DNA of 64,000 bases from positions 1 to 64,000 of the forward strand of contig JAFLRR010000014.1 of assembly GCA_022511345.1 (NCBI GenBank), read 5' to 3'. Positions 17,238 through 26,504 of the stretch are shown here, piece by piece. The DNA comes from Alistipes sp. (GTDB lineage Bacteria > Bacteroidota > Bacteroidia > Bacteroidales > Rikenellaceae). The translations under genes and the position numbers were made by a program. How positions within the stretch are numbered: position 1 is the stretch's first letter; the number at the start of each line of letters is the position of its first letter. Below the pieces are notes generated by a model. The model was not told the origin of the DNA. It searched no databases and was given only the letters and a program-made list of their open reading frames with translations.

Positions 17238-20200
17238 TCAGAACGTGAGGTCCAGACCGGCCGTAATGCCGAATGAGCGCGGATAGGCCGACCAGTCGAA
17301 GCCGGGCGTGAGCACCGAGCTGCGGGTCGACACCTCGGGGTCGGGACCGCTGTAGCCGGTGAAGGTGTGGATGTTGTTGGCCGACAGGTGTACGCGGGCC
17401 GAACGGATGCCCAGGCGGCGCACAACCTTCTCGGGCAGCGTGTATCCGAGCGATATCGAATTCAGACGCAGGAACGAGCCGTCCTCGACCACGCGCGAGG
17501 AGTAGTACTGCATTCCGTTGGCTCCGGCGCGCGGGATGTTGCTGGTGGGGTTGTTTTCGGTCCAGCGGCGGGCAAAGGATGCCTGCTGGTTGGTGTTGCT
17601 CACTATACCCGACTCGAATACCAGGCGGTTGGCGTTGAGGATGTCGTTGCCGTAGCTCCAGGTCATGAATATGTTCAGGTCGAAGCCTGCATATGTGAAC
17701 GTGTTGCTGAATCCGCCGGTGTGAATGGGCTGTCCGCGGCCGATGATGGTGCGGTCGTTGGCGTCGATTACTCCGTCGCCGTTCAGGTCGGCATACTTCG
17801 GGTCGCCGGGCTGTATGCTCGAGCGGTTGACCGAGGTGTGGTAGGGCACTCCGTCGCGCAGGCGCCATGCTCCGGGCATGCCGTCGAAGTCCTCATATTT
17901 ATATGTACCATCGTAGACCAGACCGAACATCATACCGGTCGACGAGCCCACCTGCGAGATGTAGGGGTAGTCGGAGTTGTAGCGCTGCTCCCACGTCACT
18001 CCGCGCAGCAGCGTGTGCTGGCCGTCGACCAGCGAGAGGATGCGGTTGCGGTTGAAGGCGATGTTGAACGAGGATTCCCAGCGGAATTTGGGAGTGTTGA
18101 TGTTGACCGTCTCGAGCGTGTACTCCATACCGCGGTTGCTGAGCGAGCCGATGTTCATCATGGCCGAGATGTAGCCCGACGATGCCGGCATGGTGGCCGA
18201 GAGAAGCAGGTCGTCGGTGCGCTTGTAGTAGAAGTCGGCCGTCAGACGTATGCGGTCGTCGATGAACCCGAGGTCGAATCCGAGGTTGTACTGCGTGGTG
18301 GTCTCCCACTTCAGTCGGTCGTTGGACATCGAGCTGACGTAGTAGCCCGGGGCTATGACGCCGTCGAATACGTAGTCGTAGACATTGTCTCCCGTGGGAG
18401 TGGTGTCCATGCGGGCGTAGTAGTCGTAGGGAGTTGTCGTGCGGTTGTTACCGGTCTTACCCCACGAGAAGCGCAGCTTTCCGTTGCTCATGACCTTGGA
18501 GTCGGCCAGCCACTTTTCGCGGTTGAAGTTCCACGACACGCCGATAGCGGGGAAGTAGCCCCAGCGGTTGTGGACGGGGAATCGCGACGAGCCGTCGGCG
18601 CGCAGCGTGAAGTTGACATAGTAGCGGTAGTCGTAGTTGTATTCGGCGCGGCCGAAGAATGAGAGCTGGCGCCAGTTGCTGTACGACGACTCGACGGGCT
18701 GCAGCGTACCGGTGTAGAGTGCCTGCAGCGAGAGCTTCTCGGTGGTCATCTGCGTGGCCTCGATACCGTCGTAGGTGTATTTCTGACCCTGCAGGGTGGT
18801 TCCGCCCAGCAGCTTGAGGTTGTGATAGCGCGCGAAAGTGCGGTTGAAGGTGAGCGTAGCCTCGCTTATCCAGCTCTCGGTGTCGGTCCAGTAGATTCCG
18901 CCGTTGATTCCCTTGCCCGAGGGCGAACCGGGATAGCCGGTATAGGTGAGCGAGTTGTTGAAAGTCTCGCGGCGGCGCTTGTTGAGCGTGTATCCGCCCG
19001 AAATGCGCAGGTCCAGACCGCGGATTATATTGTAATTAATATAAGTGTTGGCCTGCACCACGTCGACATAACTCTTCTTGTGCTCGTTGCGGGTCGAGTA
19101 TACCGGGTTGAATCGGTAGTCGTTGGCGCTGGCCACATCGAAGTCGGTGGGGTCGTCGATAAGGTCCGAAGAGTCGATTTTCGACGAGATGGGACGGTAG
19201 CCCCATACCGAATATATAAGCCATCCCGACTGCGACGAGGAGTTGTTGGCCGAAGTGGGGGTTATGCCGCTGGTTGCGGTGCGCGTATAGTTCACGTTGA
19301 CGTTGAAGCGCACCTTCGAGCCTATCTCCTGCGTGAAGTTGACACGTCCCTGGTAGCGCTGGAAGTTGGAGTTGAGCAGAATGCCGTCCTGGTCCAGGGC
19401 CGAGAAGCTGATGTTGTAGAGCGAAGCGTTCTTGGTGCCCTTGGGCGAGCCGCCCTGTATGGAGAGGCTGTAGTTCTGCGTGAAGGCCGTGCGGTAGACC
19501 TCATCCTGCCAGTCATATCCCTTCTGGGTGCGATACCACTCCAGGTCGCGGCCGTCGCTGAAATATGTCGACTCCATCAAATCGGGGCGCATCTCAGCCT
19601 GCAGTCTGACGAACTCGTAGGGGCCCATGAGCTCCATCTTGTTGGCGAGCTTGTCGACTGTGAACGAGGTCGAGAAGTTGATGCGCGGGGTGCCCGAGCG
19701 GCCCGACTTGGTAGTGATGACTATCACGCCGTTGGCGCCTCGTGCTCCGTAGATTGCCGTGGCCGAGGCGTCGCGCAGCACCTGCACCGACTCGAGGTCC
19801 GACGAGCTGAGCGCCGTAGCCAGCGAGCTCTCGGACTGGAAGCCGTCGATGACGAAGAGCGGCGAGTTGCTCTGCGTGAGCGAGTTGTTGCCTCGGATGG
19901 TGATGTTCGCCTCCTGGCCTATCTGACCGTCGCTCGAACGTACGACCACTCCGGCCAGACGACCCGAGAGGGCCTGGTCGAAGGTGGTGACGTTGCTCTT
20001 CATCATTTCGTCTATGTTGACCTTGGAGACCGAGCCCGTCAGGTCACGCTTGAGCGAACTGCCGTATCCCATGCTGACGACCTCGACGGTGCCGATCTGC
20101 TCCGAAGCTTCGTCCATGCGCACGTCTATGCGCGTTCGTTTTCCGATGGTCTCTTCGATGTTCGTGTAGCCGAGGAACGAGAAGACGATCACGTCGGCCG

Positions 20201-20405
20201 GCTCGGCCGTCAGCGAGTAGGTTCCGTCGGCCGAGGTAATCGTTCCGACAGAACGATCCTTCAGGGTCACCGTTACGCCCACCATCGGATTGTTCTGCGC
20301 ATCGGTCACCTTGCCCGAGATGCGTGTCTGGGCCAGCAGCGGCGAGACTCCGCCCGCCAGCGCCGCACACAGCAGCAACGTTTTGAACAGTAAATTCGGT
20401 TTCAT
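17238..20405 (-). CDS. SusC/RagA TonB-dependent oligosaccharide transporter
   Basis: A 1055-residue outer-membrane transporter. The start at 20405 (MKPNLLFKTLLLC) is chosen because it begins a clean signal peptide (to about residue 26, LLAQ). Domains in order: carboxypeptidase-regulatory-like beta-sandwich (about 28-110, RISGKVTDAQNNPMVGVTV), plug (about 118-235, with SLKRDLTGSVSKVN and ANITIRGNNSL) and a 22-strand barrel ending in ITAGLDLTF. It imports glycan fragments with SusD and TonB energy. It is the first gene of the leftward operon, divergent from GH88-PL8-sulfatase. Confidence 0.96.
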   Translation of the reverse strand: MKPNLLFKTLLLCAALAGGVSPLLAQTRISGKVTDAQNNPMVGVTVTLKDRSVGTITSADGTYSLTAEPADVIVFSFLGYTNIEETIGKRTRIDVRMDEASEQIGTVEVVSMGYGSSLKRDLTGSVSKVNIDEMMKSNVTTFDQALSGRLAGVVVRSSDGQIGQEANITIRGNNSLTQSNSPLFVIDGFQSESSLATALSSSDLESVQVLRDASATAIYGARGANGVIVITTKSGRSGTPRINFSTSFTVDKLANKMELMGPYEFVRLQAEMRPDLMESTYFSDGRDLEWYRTQKGYDWQDEVYRTAFTQNYSLSIQGGSPKGTKNASLYNISFSALDQDGILLNSNFQRYQGRVNFTQEIGSKVRFNVNVNYTRTATSGITPTSANNSSSQSGWLIYSVWGYRPISSKIDSSDLIDDPTDFDVASANDYRFNPVYSTRNEHKKSYVDVVQANTYINYNIIRGLDLRISGGYTLNKRRRETFNNSLTYTGYPGSPSGKGINGGIYWTDTESWISEATLTFNRTFARYHNLKLLGGTTLQGQKYTYDGIEATQMTTEKLSLQALYTGTLQPVESSYSNWRQLSFFGRAEYNYDYRYYVNFTLRADGSSRFPVHNRWGYFPAIGVSWNFNREKWLADSKVMSNGKLRFSWGKTGNNRTTTPYDYYARMDTTPTGDNVYDYVFDGVIAPGYYVSSMSNDRLKWETTTQYNLGFDLGFIDDRIRLTADFYYKRTDDLLLSATMPASSGYISAMMNIGSLSNRGMEYTLETVNINTPKFRWESSFNIAFNRNRILSLVDGQHTLLRGVTWEQRYNSDYPYISQVGSSTGMMFGLVYDGTYKYEDFDGMPGAWRLRDGVPYHTSVNRSSIQPGDPKYADLNGDGVIDANDRTIIGRGQPIHTGGFSNTFTYAGFDLNIFMTWSYGNDILNANRLVFESGIVSNTNQQASFARRWTENNPTSNIPRAGANGMQYYSSRVVEDGSFLRLNSISLGYTLPEKVVRRLGIRSARVHLSANNIHTFTGYSGPDPEVSTRSSVLTPGFDWSAYPRSFGITAGLDLTF

Positions 20406-20430
20406 AAAAGCAGTAGTTCTGTTTGTAAAA

Positions 20431-20438
20431 CAAATGTA
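20431..20438 (-). promoter_or_regulatory. -7 promoter element of susC
   Basis: Minus-strand TACATTTG fits TAnnTTTG and lies 25 bases before the susC start. No good TTTG -33 box is seen at the usual distance, which is what one expects for an activator-dependent promoter. Confidence 0.6.
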
Positions 20439-20477
20439 CACTCTTTAATAAATAGCCCGTGCCGCGATGCGTACACG

Positions 20478-20518
20478 AAATTTCCAATATTGTACATTAT
20501 GTACGAATTTGGAAATTT
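20478..20518. promoter_or_regulatory. 41-bp imperfect palindrome, candidate operator
   Basis: The arms 20478-20497 and 20499-20518 match at 17 of 20 positions around a central T at 20498. The outer arms AAATTTCCAA and TTGGAAATTT are perfect, and the core GTACATTATGTAC is a perfect palindrome. It lies between the divergent susC and GH88 promoters and is AT-rich in a GC-rich region. A binding site for the hybrid regulator encoded at the end of the locus is an inference. Confidence 0.65.
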
Positions 20519-20556
20519 TACGAACTCCGGCCGCCATGCCTTAGCGATGCACTATA

Positions 20557-20564
20557 TAATTTTG
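20557..20564 (+). promoter_or_regulatory. -7 promoter element of the GH88-PL8-sulfatase operon
   Basis: TAATTTTG matches TAnnTTTG, 49 bases before the GH88 start. Again no clear -33 box is present, consistent with regulated transcription. Confidence 0.6.
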
Positions 20565-20613
20565 TATACAGAAAAACACACGCATATACATCGACACGAA
20601 AACGAAACCCTGC

Positions 20614-21849
20614 ATGATGAATACGACAATGAAATTCCTGCTTGCCCTGATTCTCGGCGGAGCCGTGACTGGCAGTTGCACCCCGGCCGCGCAGCGTTGC
20701 GACGCATGCCGGCTCATCGATGAAAATGTGGCCGTGGCCACCGTACAGCTGTCGCAGCTCTACCGCGCGTCAGAGTCTTCGGACGCAGCGCTGCTGATAC
20801 CCTCCACCTTCCGCGACGGGGAGGTGCGGTTCGTTCCCGTGGACGACTGGGTGAGCGGATTCTTCGCCGGCTCGCTGTGGTACATGCACCGCCTGACGGG
20901 CGAACCGGAGTGGGCTGAACGGGCGCGGCGCCATACGCTGCTGCTCGACTCGGTGCAGTACCTTAGCTGGCACCACGACGTGGGCTTCATGATAAACACC
21001 AGCTACGGCAATGCTCTGCGCTACGGCCCCGAGGCGGGCGACACGGCGGTCATCGTCACCGCTGCACGGTCGCTGGCTTCGCGGTTTCGTCCCGGCGCCG
21101 GAGTGATTCAGTCGTGGAATGTCGACCGCGGCTGGCAGTCGGAGCGCGGCTGGCTCTGCCCGGTGATTATCGACAACATGATGAATCTCGAGCTTCTCTT
21201 CAAGGCCGCCGAGCTGAGCGGCGACGAGCAGCTGCGCGAGATAGCCGTGCGCCATGCCGACCGCACGCTCGAGGAGCACTTCCGTGCAGACGGCAGCTGC
21301 TACCACGTTGTCGACTACGACCCCTTGACGGGCGAGGTTCGCCGCCGCTGCACCGCACAGGGCTACAGCGACGAGTCGGCCTGGTCCCGCGGACAGGCTT
21401 GGGCCATCTACGGCTATACGCTCTGCTACCGCTACACGGGCGATGAACGCTATCTGGAGCAGGCGCTCAAGACGTGGCGCTTCATGGCCGACCATCCGCG
21501 TCTGGCCGCTGACGGGGTGCCCTACTGGGATATGGACGATCCGGCTATCCCCGAGGCCTGCCGCGACGCCTCGAGTGCGGCGATCATCGCCTCGGCGCTC
21601 TACGAACTGTCGACCTATGCCGGCGACCGATCCATCGAGGCTGCCGCCGACGTACTTGTCTGCTCGCTTTCGAGCGACGCCTACCGTGCGCAGGCGGGAG
21701 AGAACGGCGGATTCCTGCTGATGCATTCGGTGGGCAGCATACCTCACGGCAGCAATATCGACGTGCCGCTCAACTACGCCGACTACTATCTGCTCGAGGC
21801 GCTTGTACGCAAACGCAACCTTGTGAACGGAGACCCCGTACTGCTCTGA
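20614..21849 (+). CDS. Unsaturated glucuronyl hydrolase, GH88
   Basis: A 411-residue alpha/alpha-barrel enzyme that removes the 4,5-unsaturated uronic acid left on lyase products. Key aspartates correspond to D122 (SWHHDVGFM) and D187 (VIIDNMMNLEL), the two catalytic aspartates of Bacillus UGL. A lipoprotein-like signal ends at C22 (TGSCTPA); a second start, M6, is also possible. The tail IPHGSNIDVPLNYADYY is conserved in the family. Its stop overlaps the PL8 start by one base (TGATG). Next to PL8 and sulfatase this gives a complete downstream pathway for chondroitin/hyaluronan disaccharides. Confidence 0.93.
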   Translation: MMNTTMKFLLALILGGAVTGSCTPAAQRCDACRLIDENVAVATVQLSQLYRASESSDAALLIPSTFRDGEVRFVPVDDWVSGFFAGSLWYMHRLTGEPEWAERARRHTLLLDSVQYLSWHHDVGFMINTSYGNALRYGPEAGDTAVIVTAARSLASRFRPGAGVIQSWNVDRGWQSERGWLCPVIIDNMMNLELLFKAAELSGDEQLREIAVRHADRTLEEHFRADGSCYHVVDYDPLTGEVRRRCTAQGYSDESAWSRGQAWAIYGYTLCYRYTGDERYLEQALKTWRFMADHPRLAADGVPYWDMDDPAIPEACRDASSAAIIASALYELSTYAGDRSIEAAADVLVCSLSSDAYRAQAGENGGFLLMHSVGSIPHGSNIDVPLNYADYYLLEALVRKRNLVNGDPVLL

Positions 21850-24800
21850 TGATAGTCATCCGGACCATATTCACATCCATAAGGCAGCGACTCGGAATCG
21901 CTGCCATGCTGCTGTGTGCAATATTCTGTGCCGGTCCGGTGTGCGCCTATGGCGCCGAACCTTCGCACGAGGTTGCGGATGCACGCATCCTCTCGTTCGA
22001 GACTCCGGCCGAGTGTGCAGCCGTCATGGCCGACGAGGCCTCCGATATCGGCTGCTCCGGGCTCCACTACAAACATCTCGGACACTCTTTGCGCTGGCAG
22101 TGGCACCGCGACGGGGCCGCACTGCGTATCGACACGCCTGTGGACTACCTCCCGGTCAATCCCGATCCCACGCAGACGTCCATACCTACGTTCATCTTCT
22201 GGATATACTCCGAGCGTCCGTTGGGCGGACATCTGCAATTCGCATTCGGCCGTGGCGACGAGACGTGCTGCTCATTCGACTTCGGACTATCGTTCAGCGG
22301 CTGGCGCAGCGTGTGGGTGGCCTTCGACCGCGACATGCAGGGCACGCCTCAGATCGGCATGGACCGGCTGACCATTAGTGCCGAGGGCGTGGACGAGGGC
22401 ACCGTTTATCTCGACCATATCATAGCCTGCTCCTTCCAGGATTCGCGCCACCATACGGCCGACACGCAGGCACCATATATAAACCGCGCCACGAACAGCC
22501 ACTGGCTGCGGCTGCTCGAGTGGTGGAACGACCCCTTGGAGCCGGCCGCCGGGGTAGGCGAGGGCGACCGTGCCGATTTGGCGCGCGTCGAGACCCGTCT
22601 GGCGCAACTGCTGCTTGATGGCCGCAAGGCTCAGCCCGCCGACAAGCTGCGCGAGCGCTTCGACAGCTACGGCATCCGCCGCAATGCCGATTCGACCATC
22701 TGCGGCAAGAGCATCTTCTTCGTGCGCCACGCCGAGGCCTATGCCGCGCTGGGTCATGACGATGCCGCAGCCGGCTATGCCGCCGACGGACGGCTTCTGA
22801 GCCGTTGCTGCGACCTGCTCTTCGATTTGGCCGTGGCGTACAACGCCGCAGCGGCCGGCGAACGCGAGCAGCTCGAGGCGATGTACCTCGATTTGACACG
22901 TCACCTGCTCGACCAGGGCTTCAGCGCCGGCAGTGCCGCCGGTACGCTCCACCACCTGGGCTACAGCATGCGCAACTTCTATACGGCCCACTTCGTCATG
23001 CGCGAGGTGCTGCGGCGCGCAGGCATGCTGCAATCCGTGCAGCAGGCCATGGAGTGGTTCAGCGGACTGGGCGAGGTGAAGCGCCTGCCCGAGCTCCCGG
23101 GAATGGACATCGATGCCTTCAACACCTCGCTTACGGGCCGTCTGGCCGCGCTTATGCTCATCGACGACCAGGCTCTGAAGACAGCCTTCATGCACCGCTT
23201 CTCGGAGTGGGTCGACAACGGCCTGCAGCTGACCGAGGGGACGTCGCCCTGCCTGAAGAGCGACGGCACGGTCTATCACCACCGCCGCCACTATCCGGCC
23301 TATGCCGTCGGCGGATTCACCGGTGCAGTGAATGCCGTGTGGCTGCTTGCCGGGACACGTTTCGCAGTGAGCGAGAGCGGCTACGGCAATCTGAAACGCG
23401 CGCTTCTGGAGATGCGCTTCTACTGCAACCTGCGCTCTTTCCCGCTGGCTCTCTCGGGACGCCATCCCGACGGAAAGGGAGCGCTCATACCCAACCACTA
23501 CGCTCGTCTTGCCATGGCTGGCTCCGACGACGGCCAACCTGCCGACCGCGAACTGGCCGCCGCCTACATGCGCCTGGCTACCAACCCCAACGACCGCACA
23601 TGCCGCGCATTCGCTGCTGCCGGCATCGTTGCCGAGCCCGACCCCGAGGGCTGCCGCACATATCCCTACAACGGTTCGCTCTCGATGCGACGCGGCCGCT
23701 GGCTGGTGACCGCCGCAGGTCACAGCCGCTATCTGTGGTCGGCTGAAATCTACCACGGCTGCAACCTCTACGGGCGCTACCTGACCCACGGTTCGCTGCA
23801 GGTTCTGGGCAGCGGCGAGCCCGTGTCGGCTTTCGGCAGCGGTTTCAGACAAGAGGGTTGGGACTGGTGCCACATACCCGGCACCACAGCCGCCGTCATA
23901 CCCATGGAGCGCATGCAGGCCACGATTCTCAACGTCGACACCTTCTCGGGCTACGAGGAGATGCTCCTCTCCGACGAGTCGTTCTGCGGCGGTGCGACTC
24001 TCAGCGGCCGTCACGGCGCATTCGGCATGATTCTGCACGAACACGACAAATACAACGGCACGCTTCGCGCCCGCAAATCCTACTTCTTCTTCGACAACCG
24101 CATCGTGGCGCTCGGCTCGGCAATCGAGAATGCCCTGCCCGGCAGCCGCACGCACACCACGCTCTTCCAGTGCGCCATAACTCCGCAGCACGAGTCGTTC
24201 GATGCCGGCGGCCGCACATTCACCGGCACAGGCCACAGCTTGAGTCTGCATCGCCAGGCCGTTCTGCGCGACAACTACGGCACGCTCTATTATATCCCGC
24301 GCGGCCGCGTGCTGGTTAAGAGCTCGCGCCAGCACTCGCTTCACGAGGAGACGGCCGAGCCCACCGAGGGCGATTTCGTCATGGCCTGCATAGACCACGG
24401 CGGCAAGGTGAAAGATGCCGGCTACGAATATCTTATGGTCGTTGATGCCGACCCCGGCATGCGAATCGACCCCGGCAATCTGCCATACGAGGTCAACCGC
24501 TGCGACGGCAGCGCGCATATCGTCACCGACCACCAGACGGGAGTGCGGGCCATGATGCTCTTCGAGGCGGGTGCGACGGACGACAGTCTCGTGACAGAGG
24601 TCTCGCAGCCCGCAGCGGTGCTCTACGGCCCCGGCGAGTCATCCGACGGGTGCATCTCCTTAAGCGTTGCCGACCCCGACCTGCGACTCTACGAGGGTCC
24701 CAGCGACGAGGTGTTCACGCCCGACGGCAAGCGTGTGGAGCGCAGCATCTACTCCCGCACGTGGATAGACAACCCCTCGGCGCCGTCGACCATCACTCTG

Positions 24801-24935
24801 ACCCTTCACGGCCAGTGGCGGCCGGCAGGCGGAGATGTCTGCACGACTTCTCTGCGCGACGGGTACACCATTGTAAACATCCCCTGCCGCGAGGGCGCCA
24901 CACGTCAAATCGAACTGCAACCAATACGACCATGA
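21849..24935 (+). CDS. PL8 chondroitin-ABC-type lyase
   Basis: A 1028-residue secreted lyase, with a hydrophobic signal at about 15-35. An N-terminal jelly-roll (about 40-200) precedes the alpha/alpha toroid (about 210-560) and the C-terminal beta-domains. Active-site residues align with chondroitinase ABC I: H478 and Y485 (equivalent to H501 and Y508, same spacing of 7), R538 in SGRH (R560) and E633 in WSAEIYHG (E653). It should cleave chondroitin sulfate, dermatan or hyaluronan by beta-elimination. The start codon overlaps the GH88 stop, and the stop overlaps the sulfatase start (ATGA). The exact substrate range needs assay. Confidence 0.92.
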   Translation: MIVIRTIFTSIRQRLGIAAMLLCAIFCAGPVCAYGAEPSHEVADARILSFETPAECAAVMADEASDIGCSGLHYKHLGHSLRWQWHRDGAALRIDTPVDYLPVNPDPTQTSIPTFIFWIYSERPLGGHLQFAFGRGDETCCSFDFGLSFSGWRSVWVAFDRDMQGTPQIGMDRLTISAEGVDEGTVYLDHIIACSFQDSRHHTADTQAPYINRATNSHWLRLLEWWNDPLEPAAGVGEGDRADLARVETRLAQLLLDGRKAQPADKLRERFDSYGIRRNADSTICGKSIFFVRHAEAYAALGHDDAAAGYAADGRLLSRCCDLLFDLAVAYNAAAAGEREQLEAMYLDLTRHLLDQGFSAGSAAGTLHHLGYSMRNFYTAHFVMREVLRRAGMLQSVQQAMEWFSGLGEVKRLPELPGMDIDAFNTSLTGRLAALMLIDDQALKTAFMHRFSEWVDNGLQLTEGTSPCLKSDGTVYHHRRHYPAYAVGGFTGAVNAVWLLAGTRFAVSESGYGNLKRALLEMRFYCNLRSFPLALSGRHPDGKGALIPNHYARLAMAGSDDGQPADRELAAAYMRLATNPNDRTCRAFAAAGIVAEPDPEGCRTYPYNGSLSMRRGRWLVTAAGHSRYLWSAEIYHGCNLYGRYLTHGSLQVLGSGEPVSAFGSGFRQEGWDWCHIPGTTAAVIPMERMQATILNVDTFSGYEEMLLSDESFCGGATLSGRHGAFGMILHEHDKYNGTLRARKSYFFFDNRIVALGSAIENALPGSRTHTTLFQCAITPQHESFDAGGRTFTGTGHSLSLHRQAVLRDNYGTLYYIPRGRVLVKSSRQHSLHEETAEPTEGDFVMACIDHGGKVKDAGYEYLMVVDADPGMRIDPGNLPYEVNRCDGSAHIVTDHQTGVRAMMLFEAGATDDSLVTEVSQPAAVLYGPGESSDGCISLSVADPDLRLYEGPSDEVFTPDGKRVERSIYSRTWIDNPSAPSTITLTLHGQWRPAGGDVCTTSLRDGYTIVNIPCREGATRQIELQPIRP

Positions 24936-26467
24936 CCAAAATCCGGAACATAACAGGCTCGCTGCTCGGTGCAGCCTCGGTGTGCAGCCTTTCGGCGCGC
25001 GCCGAACGACCCAATATCGTCTACGTATTTCCGGACCAGATGCGCAACTGCGCCATGGGATTCTGGAACGAGCCCAGGTTCGCCCGTGCTGCGGGCGGAC
25101 GCGTGGCCGACCCGGTCCTCACGCCGCGCCTGGACGCTTTCGCCCGCGAGGCCGTGGTGCTGAGCGAGGCCACGAGCACGTGTCCTGTCAGCAGCCCTTA
25201 TCGCGGCATGATGCTCACGGGACTCTATCCCGAGCGCAACGGAGTCACGCTCAACTGCATGAATTCGCGTCCCGAGAGCTCGCTGCGCCCGGATGCGCGA
25301 TGCCTGAGCGACGTGCTTGCCGATGCCGGCTACGACTGCGCCTACATCGGCAAGCTGCACGCCGACTTCCCCACGCGCAACAATCCGCAGCGCCCCGGCA
25401 CTTACGTCTCCGACGAGCAGGAGGTGTGGGATGCCTACACACCGCCCGAACGACGCCACGGATTCGGATACTGGTACTCCTACGGCACCTATGACGTCCA
25501 CCGCCACCCGCACTACTGGGACAACGACGGCAACCGCCACGATGTGGACGACTGGTCGCCTCACCACGAAATCGACCGCGCCATAGCCTACATAGACAAT
25601 CTCGAGGGTCAGCGCGATGCGCAGAAACCCTTCCTGATGATGATAGCCATGAATCCGCCGCATGGACCCTACTCCTCCACGCGCGACTGTCTCGAGGAGG
25701 ATTATGCGCTCTATGCCGACCGGCCGACCGGTTCGCTGCTCGTGCGTCCCAACGCCGACACCACCATGACCAAGGCTCGCAGTGCTGGCTACTATTTCGC
25801 CGCCGTGTCGGGCGTCGACCGCGAATTCGGCCGTCTGCTCGATGCGCTGCATAGCCGCGGCCTGGATGGCAACACCATCGTGGTGTTCACCTCGGACCAC
25901 GGCGAGACCATGTGCAGCCACTCGCTGACCGACCCCAAAAACTCGATTGTCCGCGAATCGTTCAACGTGCCCTTCATGATTCGCTATCCCGGGGTGCTGC
26001 GTCCGCATGTCGACGATCTGCTGCTCTCGACCACCGACATCATGCCCACGCTGCTGTCGCTGGCCGGTCTGGCCGACAGCATACCCGTCCAGGTCGAGGG
26101 CCGCGACCTGTCGCCTGCACTGCTCGGCGAGCGCCGCGCGCTGCGCCCTGAGAGCGCTCTCTACATCCGCAATCTCAACGGCCGGCGCGATTCGCTGGGC
26201 ATGGTTCGCGGAATATTCCCCGAGGCGCGCGGAATCAAGACCCGCCGCTACACCTTCGAGGTGGTCATCGACCGCCGCGAGCGTCTGCGCCGCATAACTC
26301 TCTACGACGATCTGCGCGACCCCTATCAGATGCACCCCATGGAGTCGGAAATCGACCCGCGGCTGCTTCGGGAGCTCTATGCCGAGCTGGGGCGCGAGCT
26401 TCGCCGCAGCAACGACATATGGTACCGCCGCGGGATTCTCGGCGATGTTATCCCTTACGAAAACTGA
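24932..26467 (+). CDS. Serine-type sulfatase (formylglycine-dependent)
   Basis: A 511-residue S1-family sulfatase. The start at 24932 gives a signal-like N-terminus (residues 1-24) and an ATGA overlap with the lyase gene; longer readings run inside PL8. The modification motif is S87-S-P-Y-R91 in TCPVSSPYRGMMLTG, so the catalytic residue is serine, to be oxidised by an anaerobic sulfatase-maturating enzyme. Other active-site segments: PNIVYVFPDQMR (metal), YIGKLHADF (substrate/sulfate lysine and histidine) and VFTSDHGETM. The neighbours suggest a chondroitin or hyaluronan-type sulfated substrate; the sulfate position is unknown. Confidence 0.93.
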   Translation: MTKIRNITGSLLGAASVCSLSARAERPNIVYVFPDQMRNCAMGFWNEPRFARAAGGRVADPVLTPRLDAFAREAVVLSEATSTCPVSSPYRGMMLTGLYPERNGVTLNCMNSRPESSLRPDARCLSDVLADAGYDCAYIGKLHADFPTRNNPQRPGTYVSDEQEVWDAYTPPERRHGFGYWYSYGTYDVHRHPHYWDNDGNRHDVDDWSPHHEIDRAIAYIDNLEGQRDAQKPFLMMIAMNPPHGPYSSTRDCLEEDYALYADRPTGSLLVRPNADTTMTKARSAGYYFAAVSGVDREFGRLLDALHSRGLDGNTIVVFTSDHGETMCSHSLTDPKNSIVRESFNVPFMIRYPGVLRPHVDDLLLSTTDIMPTLLSLAGLADSIPVQVEGRDLSPALLGERRALRPESALYIRNLNGRRDSLGMVRGIFPEARGIKTRRYTFEVVIDRRERLRRITLYDDLRDPYQMHPMESEIDPRLLRELYAELGRELRRSNDIWYRRGILGDVIPYEN

Positions 26468-26504
26468 TTAACCTGAATACACTAAACAAACTCATTTTTT
26501 CAGT

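Noticed and set aside
24650..24931. N-terminal extension of the sulfatase
   Set aside because: It lies inside PL8 in another frame; start 24932 restores the signal sequence.
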